Positions 41,263 to 50,400 of a stretch of DNA of 64,000 nt are shown in pieces (positions within the stretch are counted from its first letter, which is position 1; each line of letters begins with the position of its first letter). The position numbers and the translations under genes were made by a program. Below the pieces are notes generated by a model. It was not told the DNA's origin. It saw nothing but the letters and a program-made list of their open reading frames with translations, and did not search any database. Source of the DNA: Abyssibius alkaniclasticus (GTDB lineage: Bacteria; Pseudomonadota; Alphaproteobacteria; Rhodobacterales; Rhodobacteraceae); contig NZ_CP095732.1 of assembly GCF_020447305.1 (NCBI RefSeq), positions 2,202,501 to 2,266,500 on the forward strand. The letters run 5' to 3'.

Positions 41263-42267
41263 ATGCCCTTATTCCTACGTTTCGTCGCGGTCCGAGCAGC
41301 CCTTGCGCTGTTCACGCTGACAGTGGTGTCCTTCATCGTGTTCTCGTTGATGGAGCTTGTGCCCGGCAATTGCGCGGAACGCTATATCGCCTATAAAAAC
41401 ACCCAAGGGAACATTGTCACCCAGGCCGATATCGACGCGGAAATCGTGCGCATGGGGCTGGACAAGCCCTATGTCATCCGCTGGGTGAACTGGGTTGGCG
41501 GTGTGTTCATTCGGGGCGATTTTGGCGATAGCTGCCTGTGGCGTGTGCCCGTCAGCCAGCTTGTGGGCGAGAAATTCCTGCTGTCGCTGACCATTGCAAT
41601 GTCGGCGCTCGTTATCACCTACCTCATCGCCATACCCATCGGCATTGCCAGCGCCAATCTGCGCGGCGGCATGACCGATGGCGTTTTGCGCATTGTGTCC
41701 TATCTTGGGCTTGCGCTGCCAAACTTCCTGCTGGCGCTGATGGTCATGCTGTTCATGACCGTCTATTTTGGTGAAACGCTGACGGGGCTGTTCAGCGCCG
41801 AATATAAAGATGCGCCCTGGTCCTGGGCGCGGGTGGGCGACCTGCTCAAACATATCTGGCTGCCCATCGGCATTCTGGCCTGGGCGGCCACCGCCATTGC
41901 GCTGCAAACCGTGCGCGCACTGATGTCGGATGAAAAGGACAAGCTTTATGTAACGGCGGCGCGGGCGCGCGGCGTGTCTGGCACACGGCTTTTGCTGCGC
42001 TATCCGGCAAAACACGCGCTGGGGCCGGTCATCAACTCGATCGGCTATGACCTCAACCGCATTTTCAACGATCTTCCGATCGTGGCCACGGTTCTGGTGC
42101 TGACGGATGCCGGCGCGCTGCTGCTCGAAGCTCTGGCCTCATCGAACGACCAGCAGCTTGCAGGGGCGATCATCTTCATGATCACCGGCTCGATCGTGTT
42201 TCTCAACTTCATCACCGATATTCTGCTGGCGCTGATAGATCCGCGCGTCCGCCGGTCTATGTTCTAG
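41263..42267 (+). CDS. ABC transporter permease (DppB/OppB type)
   Basis: Inner-membrane permease of 334 aa, six helices. The first helix is at about 8-30, followed by a periplasmic domain containing GVFIRGDFGDSCLW, a variant of the family's GDLGxS element. The cytoplasmic coupling loop is YVTAARARGVSGTRLLLRYPAKHALGPV. The end LIDPRVRR is typical of DppB. It works with the DppC-type permease that starts 9 nt after its stop. Confidence 0.92.
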   Translation: MPLFLRFVAVRAALALFTLTVVSFIVFSLMELVPGNCAERYIAYKNTQGNIVTQADIDAEIVRMGLDKPYVIRWVNWVGGVFIRGDFGDSCLWRVPVSQLVGEKFLLSLTIAMSALVITYLIAIPIGIASANLRGGMTDGVLRIVSYLGLALPNFLLALMVMLFMTVYFGETLTGLFSAEYKDAPWSWARVGDLLKHIWLPIGILAWAATAIALQTVRALMSDEKDKLYVTAARARGVSGTRLLLRYPAKHALGPVINSIGYDLNRIFNDLPIVATVLVLTDAGALLLEALASSNDQQLAGAIIFMITGSIVFLNFITDILLALIDPRVRRSMF

Positions 42268-42276
42268 GGGCGCCTC

Positions 42277-43455
42277 ATGTTTTTCCGCAAAAAGAAAACC
42301 GCCTCAAAAGAGGATTATTTCACCGCCAGCCAGCGCCAGCTGATCTGGCAGCGGTTCAAAACCAAGCGCGGCGCGCTGATCGCGGGCTGGTTTCTGCTGG
42401 CCTTCATCCTGATGGGGCTGTTTGCGCCCTTCCTGTCGCCCTATGACCCGACAGCGGCCGGGCGCGATGAAAATTACACCAACGGCGCGCCACAAATCCC
42501 GCAGTTTTGCGATGATAATGGCTGTTCGTGGCGGCCGTTCATTCAGGGGGTCGAACGCTATCGCGGGGCCGATACCAATTTTCGCTGGGTGACGCGCCCC
42601 ACCGAAGAACGCAACTATCTGACCTTTCTGCCAAGCGATGGCTGGTCGTGGTATGTGGGCAAGTTTTCGATCAATCTGCCGGGCGAGAGCTTTGACATCA
42701 ACTCGCCGGGAATCGAGTTTACCACGCATCTGTTCGGCGTGCAGGGCGGGGGCTATATCCACTTTTTTGGCACCGATGCCGCCGGCAAGGATATTTTGAG
42801 CCGCACCTTCCATGCGATCCGCGTCTCACTTGCCGTGGGCACGCTGGGTGTGCTGATCAGCTTTGTGCTGGCCTTGGTCATCGGCGGCATATCCGGCTAT
42901 TTCGGCGGCTGGATTGATAGCGGCTTGCAGGCTTTCACCGACTCCATAAAGGTTGTGCCAACCATTCCGCTTTTCATGGCGGTTGCCGCCTTCCTGCCCG
43001 ACGGGTGGTCGGCGGAAACGAGGTTCTTCTTCATATCACTCATACTTGGCCTGCTTGGCTGGACCACGCTGGCACGACGAATACGCACGCATATATTATC
43101 GGAACGCAACGCCGATTATGTGCTTGCCGCCCAGCTTTGCGGGGCCAGTTCGGGCCATGTGATCCGCCGGCATTTGCTGCCGAGCTTTACCAGTTACATC
43201 ATCGTCGATCTGGTCATTTCCTTCCCCTATATGGTGCTGTCGGAAACCGCGCTCAGCTTTATCGGGCTTGGCTTGAAAGACCCGGTCAACTCGCTTGGGG
43301 TCATGCTGCAAAACGTCACCAAGGTCGATGTGCTGCTCAACTATCAATGGTATTTCATTCCCGTGCCGATATTCGTGGCCATCGTTCTGGCCTTCGTGCT
43401 GGTGGGCGACGGGCTGCGCGATGCCGCCGACCCCTATTCGGAGGTGAATAAATGA
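42277..43455 (+). CDS. ABC transporter permease (DppC/OppC type)
   Basis: Second permease, 392 aa, about 90 residues longer than E. coli DppC because of a large insertion (about residues 60-165) after the first helix, lying in the periplasm. The element HFFGTDAAGKDILSRTFHAIRVSLAVG marks the conserved start of the BPD domain. The coupling loop is YVLAAQLCGASSGHVIRRHLLPSF. The stop overlaps the next ATPase start by ATGA. Confidence 0.92.
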   Translation: MFFRKKKTASKEDYFTASQRQLIWQRFKTKRGALIAGWFLLAFILMGLFAPFLSPYDPTAAGRDENYTNGAPQIPQFCDDNGCSWRPFIQGVERYRGADTNFRWVTRPTEERNYLTFLPSDGWSWYVGKFSINLPGESFDINSPGIEFTTHLFGVQGGGYIHFFGTDAAGKDILSRTFHAIRVSLAVGTLGVLISFVLALVIGGISGYFGGWIDSGLQAFTDSIKVVPTIPLFMAVAAFLPDGWSAETRFFFISLILGLLGWTTLARRIRTHILSERNADYVLAAQLCGASSGHVIRRHLLPSFTSYIIVDLVISFPYMVLSETALSFIGLGLKDPVNSLGVMLQNVTKVDVLLNYQWYFIPVPIFVAIVLAFVLVGDGLRDAADPYSEVNK

Positions 43456-44450
43456 GCGCCCCGCTGATTGACGTTCAGAACCTCAACATCCGTTTTCATA
43501 CCGGCGAGGGGCTGATCACGGCGGTTGATGATGTCTCATTCCATCTCAACCCCGGCGAAATTCTGGGGCTGGTGGGTGAATCCGGCTCTGGCAAATCGGT
43601 TACGGCCAAGGCATTGATGCAGTTGAACGCCGCCAATGCCGTGATCGGCGAACACACAAAACTGCTGCTGAACCACAAGGGCGCGCAGGTTGACATTACC
43701 AAGCTGAAAAAACCCAAAGAGCTGCTTATTGCCCGCGGCGGTGCCATTTCGATGATCTTTCAGGAGCCGATGGCCAGCTTTGCCCCCGCCATCACCATTG
43801 GCGAGCAGATGGTCGAGCAGTTGCGCATCCATGCGAAAATGACCAAGGCCGAGGCGCGCGACATTTCCATCGACATGCTGAACCGCGTGGGCATTTCCGA
43901 AGCCTCCAAACGGTTTGAGCAATACGCGTTCGAACTTTCCGGCGGAATGCGCCAGCGCGCAATGATCGCGATGGCCCTGTCGACCAAGCCCGCATTGCTG
44001 ATTGCCGATGAGCCGACCACCGCGCTGGATGTCACCATTCAGGCGCAGGTCATCGACCTGATGAAAGACCTTGTGCGCGACTTTGGCATGGCAATCATTT
44101 TCATCACCCATGACCTTGGGGTCATCGCGCAAACCGCCGACCGGGTGGCGGTCATGTATCTGGGCCGCATCGTTGAAACCGGGCCGGTGCGCGATGTCAT
44201 CCGCCGCCCGCAGCACCCCTATACCATTGGCCTGCTCAACGCGCTGCCCAAGCTCGATGATCTTGATGCGCCGCTGACCCCCGTGCCGGGCGACATTCCC
44301 AGCCCGCTTGACCGGCCATCGGGCTGCGTGTTCCACACCCGTTGCCCGCAGGTCATTGCCGGGCGCTGCGAAGGCGCGGTCCCCAGTCTCCACAATGTAA
44401 ATGACCATCACGCGGTTGCGTGTTTCGCAACCGAGGTAGAGCCCGCATGA
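43452..44450 (+). CDS. Oligopeptide-type ABC transporter ATP-binding protein (DppD type)
   Basis: ATPase of 332 aa. Walker A is GESGSGKSV, the Q-loop IFQEPMASFAP, the signature LSGGMRQR, Walker B LLIADEPTTALD and the switch His in FITHDLGV. The C-terminal oligopeptide-transporter extension has the cysteines of the Fe-S/metal motif in GCVFHTRCPQVIAGRCEG. A 30-residue insertion after Walker A (about 65-95) is unusual in length. Overlaps both neighbours by ATGA. Confidence 0.92.
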   Translation: MSAPLIDVQNLNIRFHTGEGLITAVDDVSFHLNPGEILGLVGESGSGKSVTAKALMQLNAANAVIGEHTKLLLNHKGAQVDITKLKKPKELLIARGGAISMIFQEPMASFAPAITIGEQMVEQLRIHAKMTKAEARDISIDMLNRVGISEASKRFEQYAFELSGGMRQRAMIAMALSTKPALLIADEPTTALDVTIQAQVIDLMKDLVRDFGMAIIFITHDLGVIAQTADRVAVMYLGRIVETGPVRDVIRRPQHPYTIGLLNALPKLDDLDAPLTPVPGDIPSPLDRPSGCVFHTRCPQVIAGRCEGAVPSLHNVNDHHAVACFATEVEPA

Positions 44451-45451
44451 GCCAGAACACCCCGCTGATTTCCGCCAAGGGCCTGTCGGTGCATTTCGAG
44501 GTGGGTGGCGGCGTGCTGTCGCGCAAAACCCTGCTGAAAGCCGTGAACGACATCAATCTCGACATTCCCAAAGGCTCGTTCTTCGGGCTGGTGGGGGAAT
44601 CCGGTTCCGGCAAAACCACGTTGGGCCGTGCCATGCTCAAAGCCGCGCCCATTTCCGAAGGCACGGTCACTTTTGATGATGGCGATGGCGCGATCGACGT
44701 GGCCGGCTTGCGCAAACAGGCGTTGAAGAATTACCGCAAGAAGGCACAGCTGATTTTCCAAGACCCATACGCCGCGCTAAGCCCGCGCATGACCGTGCGC
44801 GACATTATCGCCGAGCCGCTGGAAGTGATGAAAATCACAAAAACCCGCGCCGAAACCGATGCGCGCGTGCGCGAAATAGCCGCCATGTGCCGCCTGAATG
44901 TCGAACATTTGCGACGCTTTCCGCACGCGTTTTCCGGTGGTCAGCGCCAGCGCATTTCCATCGCCCGCGCGCTTGTCGCCAATCCGAGCTTTCTGGTGGC
45001 CGATGAAAGCGTGGCGGCCCTCGATGTCTCGATTCAGGCCGATATTCTGAACCTGCTCAAATCGCTGCAAAAAGACCTTGGGCTGACCTTTCTGTTCATC
45101 AGCCATGACCTTTCGGTTGTTGCGCATTCGTGTGACCATGTCGCCGTCATGTATCTGGGCCGGCTGGTGGAAACCGCGCCAACCCGCACGCTGTTCAACA
45201 ACCCGCACCACCCCTATACGCGCGCGCTGCTTTCCGCCGTGCCATCGCTCGACCCCGATGACCGGGGCAAGGGTGAAAAGCTGGAAGGTGAAATTCCCAG
45301 CCCGATTGCGCCGCCGCCGGGCTGCAAGTTCCATACACGCTGCCGCTTTGCCCAGGAGCGTTGCCGCAAGGAAGAGCCGCAACTGCGCAAAATGGGCGAT
45401 GAGCATTTCGCCTCGTGCCATTTTGCCGAGGAATTGGCCAAGGCCCAGTAG
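44447..45451 (+). CDS. Oligopeptide-type ABC transporter ATP-binding protein (DppF type)
   Basis: Second ATPase, 334 aa. Walker A is GESGSGKTT, the Q-loop IFQDPYAALSPRM, the signature FSGGQRQR, Walker B FLVADESVAALD (Ser in place of the usual Pro after the catalytic Glu) and the switch His in FISHDLSV. The C-terminal cysteine motif is in GCKFHTRCRFAQERC. The start is the ATG at 44447 inside the overlap with the first ATPase. It ends the transporter part of the operon; 112 bp separate it from the ligase gene. Confidence 0.92.
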   Translation: MSQNTPLISAKGLSVHFEVGGGVLSRKTLLKAVNDINLDIPKGSFFGLVGESGSGKTTLGRAMLKAAPISEGTVTFDDGDGAIDVAGLRKQALKNYRKKAQLIFQDPYAALSPRMTVRDIIAEPLEVMKITKTRAETDARVREIAAMCRLNVEHLRRFPHAFSGGQRQRISIARALVANPSFLVADESVAALDVSIQADILNLLKSLQKDLGLTFLFISHDLSVVAHSCDHVAVMYLGRLVETAPTRTLFNNPHHPYTRALLSAVPSLDPDDRGKGEKLEGEIPSPIAPPPGCKFHTRCRFAQERCRKEEPQLRKMGDEHFASCHFAEELAKAQ

Positions 45452-45510
45452 GCACGCCGCCATCCTGCTCCGCTTCGGGCAGGAATGTAGAATAATTTTC
45501 AGAGTTGAAC

Positions 45511-45534
45511 ATTCTGTGCGATATGGCACAGAAT
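45511..45534. promoter_or_regulatory. Perfect 24-bp operator-like palindrome upstream of the GS-like gene
   Basis: ATTCTGTGC and GCACAGAAT are exact 9-bp reverse complements around GATATG. The site is 29 bp before the GS-like start codon. The GC-GATATG-GC centre looks like sites bound by some IclR- or GntR-type regulators. No regulator gene is adjacent, so the binding protein is unknown; a promoter internal to the operon is implied. Confidence 0.6.
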
Positions 45535-45563
45535 ACAGGCGAATGCGCGCATCAGGGGGAATC

Positions 45564-46931
45564 ATGCCAGGTAATTTGAGTTTTGACGAGCTGAAGGCTG
45601 CGGTCGCGGCGGGTGAGATTGACACGGTCATCGTCGCGGGAATCGACATGCAGGGCCGGCTGATGGGCAAGCGCCTCACGGCTGATTTTTTCGTAAGAAG
45701 CGGCCATGCCGAAACCCATTGCTGCAACTACCTGCTGGCCACCGATATGGAGATGCACACCGTATCGGGCTATGCATCAACCAGTTGGGCGGCGGGCTAT
45801 GGCGATTATGCGCTGCGCCCCGATATGGCCACAATGCGCCGCATTCCCTGGCTTGAAAAAACCGCCCTGGTGCTGGCCGATATCATGGACCATCACGGCC
45901 ACGGCGATATCGCGCATTCGCCCCGCGCCATTCTCAAACGCCAGATCGCCCGGCTCGACGCGCTGGGAATGCGCGCGATGATGGCGACCGAGCTGGAGTT
46001 TTTTCTGTTCGATGACAGCTATGAAACCCTGCACGCGCGCGATTATGCCGGGCTGAAAACACTGGGCAAATACAACGAGGATTACCACATTTTCCAGACC
46101 ACCAAGGAAGAGGATGTGATGCGCGCCATCCGCAACGGGCTGAATGGCGCGGGCATTCCGGTTGAAGGCTCCAAGGGCGAGGCCGATGCAGGGCAGGAGG
46201 AGATCAACGTCAAATATGCCGAGGCGTTGGAGACCGCCGACAACCATGCGCTGACCAAGAATGGCTGCAAGGAAATCGCCTGGCAAAAGGGCCGCGCGCT
46301 GACCTTTCTGGCCAAGTGGAAAACCGATGCGGCAGGCTCGTCGAGCCATGTGCATCAGTCGCTGTGGTCCAAAGACGGCGAGCCGCTGTTTTATGATGCC
46401 TCTGTCAAGGGCGGCATGTCGAAACTCATGGAGCATTACGTGGCGGGCCTGCTCGAACATGCCGATGCAACCACCTATTTCCTTGCGCCCTATATCAATT
46501 CCTACAAGCGGTTTGCGGCCGGCACCTTCGCACCCACCAAGGCGGTTTGGTCACGCGACAACCGCACGGCGGGCTATCGGATGTGCGGTGAAGGCACGAA
46601 AGCCATTCGCATTGAATGCCGTGTGGGCGGGTCCGACCTGAACCCCTATCTGGCAATGGCGGCGCAAATCGCGGCGGGCCTGGATGGGATCGAGCGCAAG
46701 CTCGTGCTTGAAGCGCCGTTCAAGGGCGATGCTTACGGGGCCGAAAAAATCCGCGAGGTGCCCAAAACGCTGCGCATGGCCGCAGCCGCGATGCACAAAT
46801 CCGAAATGCTGCGCGCGGCCTTTGGCGATGATGTGATCGACCACTACCACCATGCCGCGATGTGGGAGCAGGAAGACTTTGACCGCCGCGTCACCGATTA
46901 CGAAGTTTCGCGCGGGTTTGAACGCGCATAA
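45564..46931 (+). CDS. Glutamine-synthetase-family ligase (GlnT/PuuA/IpuC-like gamma-glutamyl-amine ligase)
   Basis: ATP-dependent ligase of 455 aa with the GS fold: beta-grasp N-domain, then ATELEFFLFD (metal ligands), AGQEEINVKYA, SSSHVHQSLW (catalytic His region), FAAGTFAPTKAVWSRDNRTAGYRM and the IECRVGGSDLNPYLAMAA end. It lacks the adenylylation-site region of GlnA type I and belongs to the type III-like group that joins glutamate to amines. The start ATG at 45564 follows AGGGGGA. Aldehyde and alcohol dehydrogenase genes follow directly, as expected for oxidation of a gamma-glutamylated amino alcohol or amine. Real glutamine synthesis is unlikely. Confidence 0.85.
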   Translation: MPGNLSFDELKAAVAAGEIDTVIVAGIDMQGRLMGKRLTADFFVRSGHAETHCCNYLLATDMEMHTVSGYASTSWAAGYGDYALRPDMATMRRIPWLEKTALVLADIMDHHGHGDIAHSPRAILKRQIARLDALGMRAMMATELEFFLFDDSYETLHARDYAGLKTLGKYNEDYHIFQTTKEEDVMRAIRNGLNGAGIPVEGSKGEADAGQEEINVKYAEALETADNHALTKNGCKEIAWQKGRALTFLAKWKTDAAGSSSHVHQSLWSKDGEPLFYDASVKGGMSKLMEHYVAGLLEHADATTYFLAPYINSYKRFAAGTFAPTKAVWSRDNRTAGYRMCGEGTKAIRIECRVGGSDLNPYLAMAAQIAAGLDGIERKLVLEAPFKGDAYGAEKIREVPKTLRMAAAAMHKSEMLRAAFGDDVIDHYHHAAMWEQEDFDRRVTDYEVSRGFERA

Positions 46932-46941
46932 GGGGCTGAAA

Positions 46942-48330
46942 ATGACCAAGATGATCCAATGTATCTCGCCTGTTGATGGCTCGATCTATGCCGAACGGCC
47001 CGCCCTGCCACTGGCCGAAGCGACCAAAGCGGCCGAGGCCGCAAAGACCGCGCAAAAGCCCTGGGCCGCGCTGCCCTTGCAGGCGCGCATCGACTATGTG
47101 CTGGCCGCGTTGCAGGCGCTGAACGATGATAAAGAGCGCATCGTGCCGGAGCTTGCGCATATGATGGGCCGCCCCACCCGCTATGGCGGCGAATATGGCG
47201 GGCTGAACGAGCGCACCAAGCATATGGCCGCGATTGCCGCCGAAACCCTCGCCCCGATCGTGGTGGAGGAGAGCGACCAGTTCGAACGCCGGATCCTGCG
47301 CGAGCCGCATGGCGCGGTGCTGGTGGTTGCGCCCTGGAACTACCCCTATATGACCGCGATGAACACCATTGCCCCCGCGCTGATTGCCGGCAATACCGTG
47401 GTGCTGAAACATGCCAGCCAAACGCTTCTGGTGGGCGAACGCATTGCCGAGGCTTTCGCAAAAGCGGGCCTGCCGGCGGGGGTGTTCCAGAATGTGTTTC
47501 TGGACCATGACACGACATCGGCGCTGATCGGCGCGGGCCATTTCCGCTTTGTGAATTTCACAGGCTCGGTGGGCGGGGGCCGCGCGATGGAGCGGGCAGG
47601 CGCTGGCACCTTCACCAGCTTCGGGCTGGAACTGGGCGGCAAAGACCCCGCCTATGTGATGGAAGATGCCGATCTTGACGCCGCCGTCGCCACGTTGGTT
47701 GATGGCGCGATGTTCAATGCCGGCCAGTGCTGCTGCGGCATCGAGCGGATTTATGTCACCGCCAGGCATTACGATGCCTTTGTTCAAGCCTTTGCCGCCG
47801 AAGTGCGCAAATACAAGCTGGGCAACCCGTTTGATGCGGCCACCACCCTTGGCCCGATGGCGAATATCCGTTTTGCCAACGAGGTGCGCGCCCAAACCGC
47901 CGAGGCGATTGCCGCTGGCGCGCGCGCGCTGATCGACCCGGCCGATTTCCCCGAAGACGATGGCGGCACTTACCTGATGCCGCAGGTGCTGGTCGATGTT
48001 GACCATTCCATGCGGGTGATGCGCGATGAAAGCTTCGGCCCCGTCGTGGGCATTATGAAGGTGCATTCCGACGCCGAGGCCATTGCCCTGATGAATGACA
48101 GCGAGTTTGGCCTGACAGCAAGCCTGTGGACAGCCGACCCGGCGCGGGCTGCTGAAATTGGTGCGCAAATCGAAACCGGCACCGTGTTCATGAACCGCGC
48201 CGACTACCTTGACCCGGCCTTGTGCTGGACGGGCTGCAAGAATACCGGGCGCGGGGGCGGTTTGTCGGTCATCGGCTATCACAACCTGACGCGGCCCAAA
48301 TCCTACCATTTGAAGAAGGTGACAAAATGA
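46942..48330 (+). CDS. NAD(P)-dependent aldehyde dehydrogenase
   Basis: Aldehyde dehydrogenase of 462 aa. Active-site residues: N133 (PWNYP), E230 (LELGGKDP) and C264 within NAGQCCCGIERIYV, a run of three cysteines. The start ATG at 46942 follows AAGGGG, 10 nt after the ligase stop. The stop overlaps the following alcohol dehydrogenase by ATGA, so the two oxidising enzymes are translationally coupled. The natural substrate is probably the aldehyde formed by that dehydrogenase. Confidence 0.92.
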   Translation: MTKMIQCISPVDGSIYAERPALPLAEATKAAEAAKTAQKPWAALPLQARIDYVLAALQALNDDKERIVPELAHMMGRPTRYGGEYGGLNERTKHMAAIAAETLAPIVVEESDQFERRILREPHGAVLVVAPWNYPYMTAMNTIAPALIAGNTVVLKHASQTLLVGERIAEAFAKAGLPAGVFQNVFLDHDTTSALIGAGHFRFVNFTGSVGGGRAMERAGAGTFTSFGLELGGKDPAYVMEDADLDAAVATLVDGAMFNAGQCCCGIERIYVTARHYDAFVQAFAAEVRKYKLGNPFDAATTLGPMANIRFANEVRAQTAEAIAAGARALIDPADFPEDDGGTYLMPQVLVDVDHSMRVMRDESFGPVVGIMKVHSDAEAIALMNDSEFGLTASLWTADPARAAEIGAQIETGTVFMNRADYLDPALCWTGCKNTGRGGGLSVIGYHNLTRPKSYHLKKVTK

Positions 48331-49472
48331 AGCTGAAAGCCAACTGGTCTTACCCGACTGCCGTGCGTTTTGGCGCCGGCCGCATTGCCGAACTGGCCGA
48401 GGCTTGCGCGCAGGCGGGCATGAAAAAGCCGCTGCTCGTTACCGACCGTGGCCTTGCCGCGCTGCCCGTCACCACCAAAACGCTGGATATCATGGACGCG
48501 GCGGGCCTTGGCCGAGCGATATTTGCCGATGTGGACCCGAACCCGAACGAGAAGAACATGGAAGCCGGTGTGGCCGCCTATAAGGCGGGCGGCCATGACG
48601 GGGTTATCGCCTTTGGCGGTGGTTCGGGGCTTGATCTGGCGAAGATGGTGGCCTTCATGGCCGGTCAAACCCGCCCGATCTGGGATTTCGAGGATATCGG
48701 CGACTGGTATACCCGCGCCAATGCCGATGCCATTGCGCCCATTGTCGCCGTGCCGACCACGGCGGGGACTGGGTCGGAAGTGGGCCGCGCCTCGATCATC
48801 ACCAATTCGCAGACCCATGTGAAGAAGATCATCTTCCACCCCAAAGTGCTACCCTCGGTCGTGATTGCCGACCCGGAATTGACCGTGGGAATGCCCAAGG
48901 CGATTACCGCTGGCACCGGCATGGATGCGTTCGCGCATTGTCTGGAAGCCTATTGCACCACCTATTACCACCCGATGAGCGCCGGAATCGCGCTGGAAGG
49001 GCTGCGACTGGTGAAGGAAAACCTGCCCAAAGCCTATGCCGATGGCAGCAATATCGAAGCCCGCGCCCATATGATGAGCGCGGCGGCAATGGGGGCCGTG
49101 GCCTTTCAGAAAGGGCTTGGCGGCATTCATGCGCTGAGCCATCCGCTCGGCGCGGTCTACAACGCCCATCACGGCACGCTGAATGCGGTGGTCATGCCGA
49201 TGGTGCTGCAATTCAACCGCGCCGAGGTCGAGGATAAGGTGAACCTCATCGCCGCTTACCTGGGCATTTCCGGCGGGTTTGACGGGTTTTATGACTATGT
49301 TCTGGCGCTGCGGGCCGAGCTTGGCATTCCACCAACCCTGACCGCACTTGGCATTCCCGCTGACCGCATAGAAGACCTGGCGGCAATGGCGATTGAAGAC
49401 CCGACGGCCGGCGCCAATCCGCGCAAGATGACGCTGGACAACACGATCGAGCTGCTGAAAGCCTGTTTTTAG
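48327..49472 (+). CDS. Iron-containing (group III) alcohol dehydrogenase
   Basis: Alcohol dehydrogenase of 381 aa with NAD binding at GGGSGLDLAKMVAF and PTTAGTGSEVGRASII. The metal ligands are Asp and His in GTGMDAFAHCLEAY and two His in the segment from HALSHPLGAVYNAHHGT. The start ATG at 48327 overlaps the aldehyde dehydrogenase stop. A strong intrinsic terminator follows. Within the operon it would oxidise the hydroxyl group of the ligase product to an aldehyde; substrate inferred. Confidence 0.93.
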   Translation: MKLKANWSYPTAVRFGAGRIAELAEACAQAGMKKPLLVTDRGLAALPVTTKTLDIMDAAGLGRAIFADVDPNPNEKNMEAGVAAYKAGGHDGVIAFGGGSGLDLAKMVAFMAGQTRPIWDFEDIGDWYTRANADAIAPIVAVPTTAGTGSEVGRASIITNSQTHVKKIIFHPKVLPSVVIADPELTVGMPKAITAGTGMDAFAHCLEAYCTTYYHPMSAGIALEGLRLVKENLPKAYADGSNIEARAHMMSAAAMGAVAFQKGLGGIHALSHPLGAVYNAHHGTLNAVVMPMVLQFNRAEVEDKVNLIAAYLGISGGFDGFYDYVLALRAELGIPPTLTALGIPADRIEDLAAMAIEDPTAGANPRKMTLDNTIELLKACF

Positions 49473-49493
49473 GCTTGAAGCCGCCAAGGCCCC

Positions 49494-49526
49494 AAACCCC
49501 TGCGCCCATCACGGCGCGGGGGTTTT
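49494..49526 (+). terminator. Rho-independent terminator of the ABC/ligase/dehydrogenase operon
   Basis: Stem AACCCC-T-GCGCC pairing with GGCGC-G-GGGGTT around CATCAC, followed by TTTTCTTTGCTTT. It is 22 nt after the alcohol dehydrogenase stop. Confidence 0.85.
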
Positions 49527-49602
49527 CTTTGCTTTATTCTGTTGGTAATTGTGGGTATAGTCTGCAAAACCAACAAAAACGGGCAATAATGCCCCGAAAG
49601 CA

Positions 49603-50400
49603 GTGGCGCATATGGGTGAACATTCCTCGCATCGTGAACGGGCAACATTGGATATGCTGCGCGCGCTTGGCGGCTCGTCGCGCACGGCGGAATTGGCCAA
49701 TGCGCTGAATGTGTCCGAAGAAACCGTGCGCCGCAATGTCAAGCGGCTGGCAGGGCAGGGGCTGGCCGTGCGCGTGCATGGTGGCGTGTTTCTCACCGCG
49801 CAAAACGGCGAGCCTGCCTTTCGCGCGCGGCTCAATGCCCAAAAGGGCGCCAAGCGGCGCATTGGGCAGGCGGTGGCGGCGATCATTCCCAATGGCGCCA
49901 GCCTGTTTCTGGATACCGGCACCACAAGCATTTATGTGGCCGAGGCGCTGGCGGCGCGCAAAAACCTGACAATCATCACCAATTCGCTTGAAGTGGCGTG
50001 GCGGCTGGGGCGCGATGCGGCGCATCAGGTCATGCTGGCGGGCGGTGCCTTGCGCGCCTCTGATGGCGGCGCTTACGGGGCCGAGGCGATGGACTATCTG
50101 CGCCGCTTCACCCCCGATTTTGCAATTGTCAGCGTGGCGGGCATAACGGCGCAGGGTTTTGGCCAGTTCGATGCCGCCGAGGCCGATCTGGGCCGCGTCA
50201 TGCTTGCCCAGGCCCGCACCGCCATTGCTGTGGCCGACGCCACCAAGTTTGAGCGCAATGCACCCATTTCACTGGGCGAGCCCGGCCAGTTCGCGCTGCT
50301 CGTCACCGACCAGCCAGCGCCTGAACCCATTGCCAAAGCCGCGCTGCATTGGGGGGTTGATCTGCACATCGCCCCGCCGAAATTGAAAGACGCCAAATGA
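49603..50400 (+). CDS. DeoR-family transcriptional regulator
   Basis: Regulator of 265 aa. The helix-turn-helix GSSRTAELANALNVSEETVRRNVKRLAGQGLAVRVHGG is at about 25-60. The effector domain contains LDTGTTSIYVAEAL, the sugar-phosphate isomerase-like phosphate loop, and VADATKFERNAP. DeoR proteins usually sense phosphorylated metabolites. The frame opens with GTG at 49603; an ATG at 49612 is an equally good start. It overlaps the Na/Pi cotransporter gene by ATGA, and that gene is followed by the phosphonate operon, so it may control phosphate or phosphonate use. Confidence 0.88.
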   Translation: MAHMGEHSSHRERATLDMLRALGGSSRTAELANALNVSEETVRRNVKRLAGQGLAVRVHGGVFLTAQNGEPAFRARLNAQKGAKRRIGQAVAAIIPNGASLFLDTGTTSIYVAEALAARKNLTIITNSLEVAWRLGRDAAHQVMLAGGALRASDGGAYGAEAMDYLRRFTPDFAIVSVAGITAQGFGQFDAAEADLGRVMLAQARTAIAVADATKFERNAPISLGEPGQFALLVTDQPAPEPIAKAALHWGVDLHIAPPKLKDAK

